Assembly (NCBI GenBank): GCA_947624785.1
Contig: CANQLV010000002.1
Location: 62,001 to 126,000, forward strand
Length of the DNA stretch: 64,000 nt
Source of the DNA: Akkermansia muciniphila
GTDB lineage: Bacteria; Verrucomicrobiota; Verrucomicrobiia; Verrucomicrobiales; Akkermansiaceae
Direction: 5' to 3'
The notes under the pieces were generated by a model. That model was given only the letters and a program-made list of their open reading frames with translations. It did no database searches and was not told the origin of the DNA. Positions within the stretch are counted from its first letter, which is position 1, and each line of letters begins with the position of its first letter. The position numbers and the translations under genes were made by a program. Positions 61,488 to 64,000 of this stretch are shown here, in pieces.

Positions 61488-63566
61488 TTATTTGCCTGCG
61501 GGCGTGCCGAAGACGTTGATTTCCGCAGCAGAAGCGCTGTTGCCGTCCAGCGAGTTCGTGCCGGTGAAGCGGAAGTAGCGTACGGGTTCCTTGACGTTCT
61601 TGAGGTTGACGGATTGCTCGATGGGATTGGCGCGGAGGTTGGAGAATTCCCCTTCCGCCGCCTTCGTCCAGGTTTTTCCGTCCGGGCTCACTTCAAATTG
61701 GTATTTGTCCGTCATTCCGGAGGTTTTTCCATCCTGCCTGGGCAGGTAGGAGAAGCTGGAGACCTGGTAGGGTTTGCCCATATCCACCACAAAGGATTGA
61801 GGCGCCTCGGCTTTGGCGAACCAGGAGGTTTCCGGATTGTCGTCAATGGCCGCGGCGGCGTTTCCGGAAGTGGCGTTTTTCACCTTCCATCCGGTTTTGC
61901 TGATGCCGAATTTGGCCTGGCTGACGGGACCCAGCTTGCCGTTGGAGAATTGGCAGCGAGCCTTGACGGTGCCGCTTTCCGCAAATTTGGCGCCCTGGCT
62001 ATAGACGGGGGAGCCTTCCTTGGGTTCGCTGCCGTCCGTCGTGTACAGGATTTTGTTCTTGCCGTCCGCAAGGATGATGAGGTTGTCTCCGCGGCGGAAG
62101 ATGGAGGGCCGCACGGCGCCTGCCGGCTGGCGGAAGAGGGAGAATTCAGAGATGCAGGGCGTGGCCTGGCTGCCCGTGATGCGCAGGCGCAGCTTCTGGG
62201 CGGTAATGGGGCGGTTCAAACGCCGCATGACCTGGTTGCCGATGGTCTTTCCTTCATTGTCGATGCAGACCCATTTGCCGTTGATGAAGGCGTCAATGTT
62301 AAAGGAGTCCACGCGCTGGCCCAGGCGGATCTGCTCGCGCAGCCGGATGACGTCGAAGGTGGCGGGTTTGGGCAGCGTGATGAAGGCGGTGGGCGTCAGG
62401 TTGTCGTCCTCCACGGCCCAGTAGGTTTCCATGTTGCCGTCCGTCATGTTGGAGGGGGCGAATTTCTTGTCGTTGCCGCGCGTCTGGCTGGCCGTGACGG
62501 TGGCGCCCAGGGCATAGTCCCTGGCATACAGCTTGTCGCGCAGTTCCTTGAATTCCATCAGGGATTTAACGTCCGCAGGGTCCAGTTTGCCGGTTTTGTC
62601 CGCCGCCACGTTGAGGATGAGGTTGGCTCCGCGTCCCACGGAGTCAAACCATACCTGCATGAGTTCTTCCGGGGATTTGACGCGGGAAGCCTGCCCCTGG
62701 TGCCAGAACCAGCCGGAATGGTTGATGGTGGTGTCCCCTTCCGCCGGCACCCAGCGTTCTCCGCCGCGCTTGCCGGTTCCTCCGCCTCCGCCGTTCAGCC
62801 CCACGGTGCTCCAATGGGGGTAGTTGACGTGGCCCTTTTCAGAGCCGCCCCAGCGGGCGTCTCCGTAGTGGCCCGCGCCCCAGATGATGCAGTTGGGCTG
62901 GATTTTGCGGATCATCTCCACGATTTTCTCAAAGTTGTAGTACTTTTCCGCATCGCCGATGTTGCGCTTTTCCTTGGCCCCTCCGTAGTATCCGTCCCCC
63001 CCGTTGGCGCCGTCAAACCAGATTTCAAAGACGGGGCCGTAATTGGTCAGCAGTTCGCGGATCTGCTTGTAGTAAACGTCCAGATAGCCTTCCTTGCCGT
63101 AGTCCGCATTGTTGCGGTCCCAGGGACTGAGGTAGGTGCCGAATTTAATGCCGTGCTTTTTGCATGCCTGGGCGAATTCCTTGACCACGTCTCCCTTGCC
63201 GTTTTTCCACGGGCTCTTGGTGATGTTGTGGTCCGTGGACTTGGTGGGCCACGCGCAGAAGCCGTCGTGGTGCTTGGCCGTATAGATCATTCCTTTCATG
63301 CCGCCTTTCTTGAAGGTGGAAACGATGTCGGAGGCATTGAAGTCCGCAGGGTTGAAGATCTTCGGATTTTCGTCGCCATAGCCCCATTCCCTGCCCGTGA
63401 AGGTATTCAGGCCAAAGTGGATGAAGCCGTAGAATTCCATGCGCTGCCAGTTGACCTGGGAGGGGGTGGGCACCGCCCCGTAGGGCTTGGGAGGGTCTGC
63501 AGCCCAGCCGGGCAGGATGGAAGAAGAGAGAACCGTTCCGAGGAGGAGGGAGGTAAGCTTGTTCAT
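61488..63566 (-). CDS. Secreted GH29 alpha-L-fucosidase
   Basis: Exported fucosidase of 692 residues. Signal peptide near residues 1-23 (SLLLGTVLSSSILPGWAA). The catalytic barrel (~30-330) has FYGFIHFGLNTF, AKHHDGFCAWPT and the nucleophile Asp185 in FEIWFDGANGG. C-terminal domains follow: an F5/8-type region (~350-480), a chitobiase-like segment (~505-580, ILYTTDGSEPKEG) and a second F5/8-type region to 692. These would bind glycans. It removes fucose caps from mucin or blood-group glycans (inferred for this gene). ATG 63566 is preferred; ATG 63695 adds non-signal residues. Confidence 0.94.
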   Translation of the reverse strand: MNKLTSLLLGTVLSSSILPGWAADPPKPYGAVPTPSQVNWQRMEFYGFIHFGLNTFTGREWGYGDENPKIFNPADFNASDIVSTFKKGGMKGMIYTAKHHDGFCAWPTKSTDHNITKSPWKNGKGDVVKEFAQACKKHGIKFGTYLSPWDRNNADYGKEGYLDVYYKQIRELLTNYGPVFEIWFDGANGGDGYYGGAKEKRNIGDAEKYYNFEKIVEMIRKIQPNCIIWGAGHYGDARWGGSEKGHVNYPHWSTVGLNGGGGGTGKRGGERWVPAEGDTTINHSGWFWHQGQASRVKSPEELMQVWFDSVGRGANLILNVAADKTGKLDPADVKSLMEFKELRDKLYARDYALGATVTASQTRGNDKKFAPSNMTDGNMETYWAVEDDNLTPTAFITLPKPATFDVIRLREQIRLGQRVDSFNIDAFINGKWVCIDNEGKTIGNQVMRRLNRPITAQKLRLRITGSQATPCISEFSLFRQPAGAVRPSIFRRGDNLIILADGKNKILYTTDGSEPKEGSPVYSQGAKFAESGTVKARCQFSNGKLGPVSQAKFGISKTGWKVKNATSGNAAAAIDDNPETSWFAKAEAPQSFVVDMGKPYQVSSFSYLPRQDGKTSGMTDKYQFEVSPDGKTWTKAAEGEFSNLRANPIEQSVNLKNVKEPVRYFRFTGTNSLDGNSASAAEINVFGTPAGK

Positions 63567-63709
63567 GAAGGAAAAAACGTGTGTTGAAAAATACGGGGAA
63601 TGTTCCTCCCTTCTTTCATACGGGGGCTTGGCTGTCAAGTTGAAAGGGAGGGTGGAAGAGGAATGAAGAGGGTTAGCAGGCTCTAACTCCGACATGCGGG
63701 GAATTCCGC

Positions 63710-63738
63710 TTGATACGGGACCGGCGTCCGTTTAGCAT
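63710..63738 (+). promoter_or_regulatory. Putative promoter of the M23 gene
   Basis: TTGATA at 63710-63715, a 17-base spacer and TAGCAT at 63733-63738. It is 20 bases before the M23 start codon. Confidence 0.5.
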
Positions 63739-63757
63739 ACAGAGGACTTTTGTTCCC

Positions 63758-64000
63758 ATGTCCTATTTCCGTTTTTTACTGCTGGCGCTGGTTCTTCTGA
63801 CCGGCTCCGCATTTATCAGCGAGAGCGCTCCCGTTTACATGGCCCGGCGGGACAGCAAGTTCGCGCTCGTCCCTCTTTGCGACGGTTTTGATTTTCCGGT
63901 AGGCAAGCCTGACGGCAACGGCTATTACCGATCCCGCGGCCTGCGCGTGAAAAGCCCCCGCCACATGGGCGAGGACTGGAACGGCAACAGCGGGGGCAAT
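63758..64000 (+). CDS. M23-type peptidase-like protein, partial
   Basis: Only the first 81 codons are present. Residues 1-24 are a signal peptide (RFLLLALVLLTGSAF). The last visible segment SPRHMGEDWNGNSGGN resembles the start of an M23 (lysostaphin-type) endopeptidase, where His and Asp of H-x-G-x-D bind zinc. The rest is cut off by the window, so activity and length are unseen. AGAGGA (63741-63746) is 11 bases before the ATG and supports this start. Confidence 0.6.
   Translation, partial: MSYFRFLLLALVLLTGSAFISESAPVYMARRDSKFALVPLCDGFDFPVGKPDGNGYYRSRGLRVKSPRHMGEDWNGNSGGN

Noticed and set aside
61467..63587. 706-codon plus-strand open frame opposite the fucosidase
   Set aside because: Shadow of GH29; composition is Gly/Val/Phe/Asp-rich noise with no motif.

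Overview
The window looks like a chromosomal segment of a Gram-negative, mucin-degrading verrucomicrobium, most probably Akkermansia or a close relative (inference). The evidence is a moderately high G+C genome, LPS genes (lpxD, hldE-gmhA-gmhB, an ELM1-like protein with a GT4 glycosyltransferase), a Skp/OmpH chaperone, beta-barrel proteins, PEP-CTERM-tailed secreted proteins, a type II pseudopilin-like protein, and secreted GH84, GH20 and GH29 glycosidases. Most genes are housekeeping. I see no phage, insertion sequence, CRISPR array, rRNA or complete tRNA.

Layout. 1-5156 (-): glycine cleavage genes gcvT-gcvH-gcvP (gcvP runs off the left edge) and ychF. 5215-7317: a D,D-carboxypeptidase and a small secreted protein. 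7414-10570 (-): an ELM1-like protein, a glycosyltransferase and dprA, joined by two ATGA overlaps. 10582-13459 (+): queG, then rpsM-rpsK-rpsD without rpoA/rplQ. 13588-16588 (+): a HAD phosphatase and two related outer-membrane proteins. 16576-21460: a GNAT protein with pyk, cinA, an ICMT-like methyltransferase and a PEP-CTERM protein. 21855-29711 (-): dnaB and a tight glnS-ribBA-ribH-nusB-ftsY-rlmN run; rlmN carries a frameshift. 30136-34072 (+): a zinc-ribbon membrane protein and a sugar-porter-like MFS protein with a large inserted domain. 34410-37135 (-): an ankyrin protein, hemL and rpsU. 37365-43759 (+): the ADP-heptose genes, a small secreted protein and GH84. 43862-47385: a membrane protein and a nitrate/sulfonate-type ABC importer. 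47442-50784: skp-lpxD divergent from panC and a LolD-like ATPase. 50818-54554: an M28 lipoprotein peptidase, an A+T-rich orphan gene, cdaA, a 50-residue CdaR-like peptide and bioD. 54747-64000: GH20, a phosphodiesterase, rph, a pseudopilin-like protein, a second PEP-CTERM protein, GH29 and the start of an M23 peptidase.

How the genes work together. Secreted GH29, GH20 and GH84 enzymes would remove fucose and N-acetylhexosamine from host mucin glycans, and the MFS protein is a candidate importer of released sugar. The hldE-gmhA-gmhB, lpxD, ELM1/GT4, skp and barrel genes serve the outer membrane. The carboxypeptidase and M23 protein act on peptidoglycan. The cdaA locus makes c-di-AMP.

The most interesting observations are a CdaR-like membrane peptide with no YbbR domains right after cdaA; the rlmN frameshift at a six-base homopolymer; a predicted ~160-residue extracytoplasmic insert in the MFS protein; Ala/Pro/Glu tails on ribosomal proteins S11 and S21; a ~160-residue insert in NusB; and a palindrome present in two inverted copies beside dnaB.
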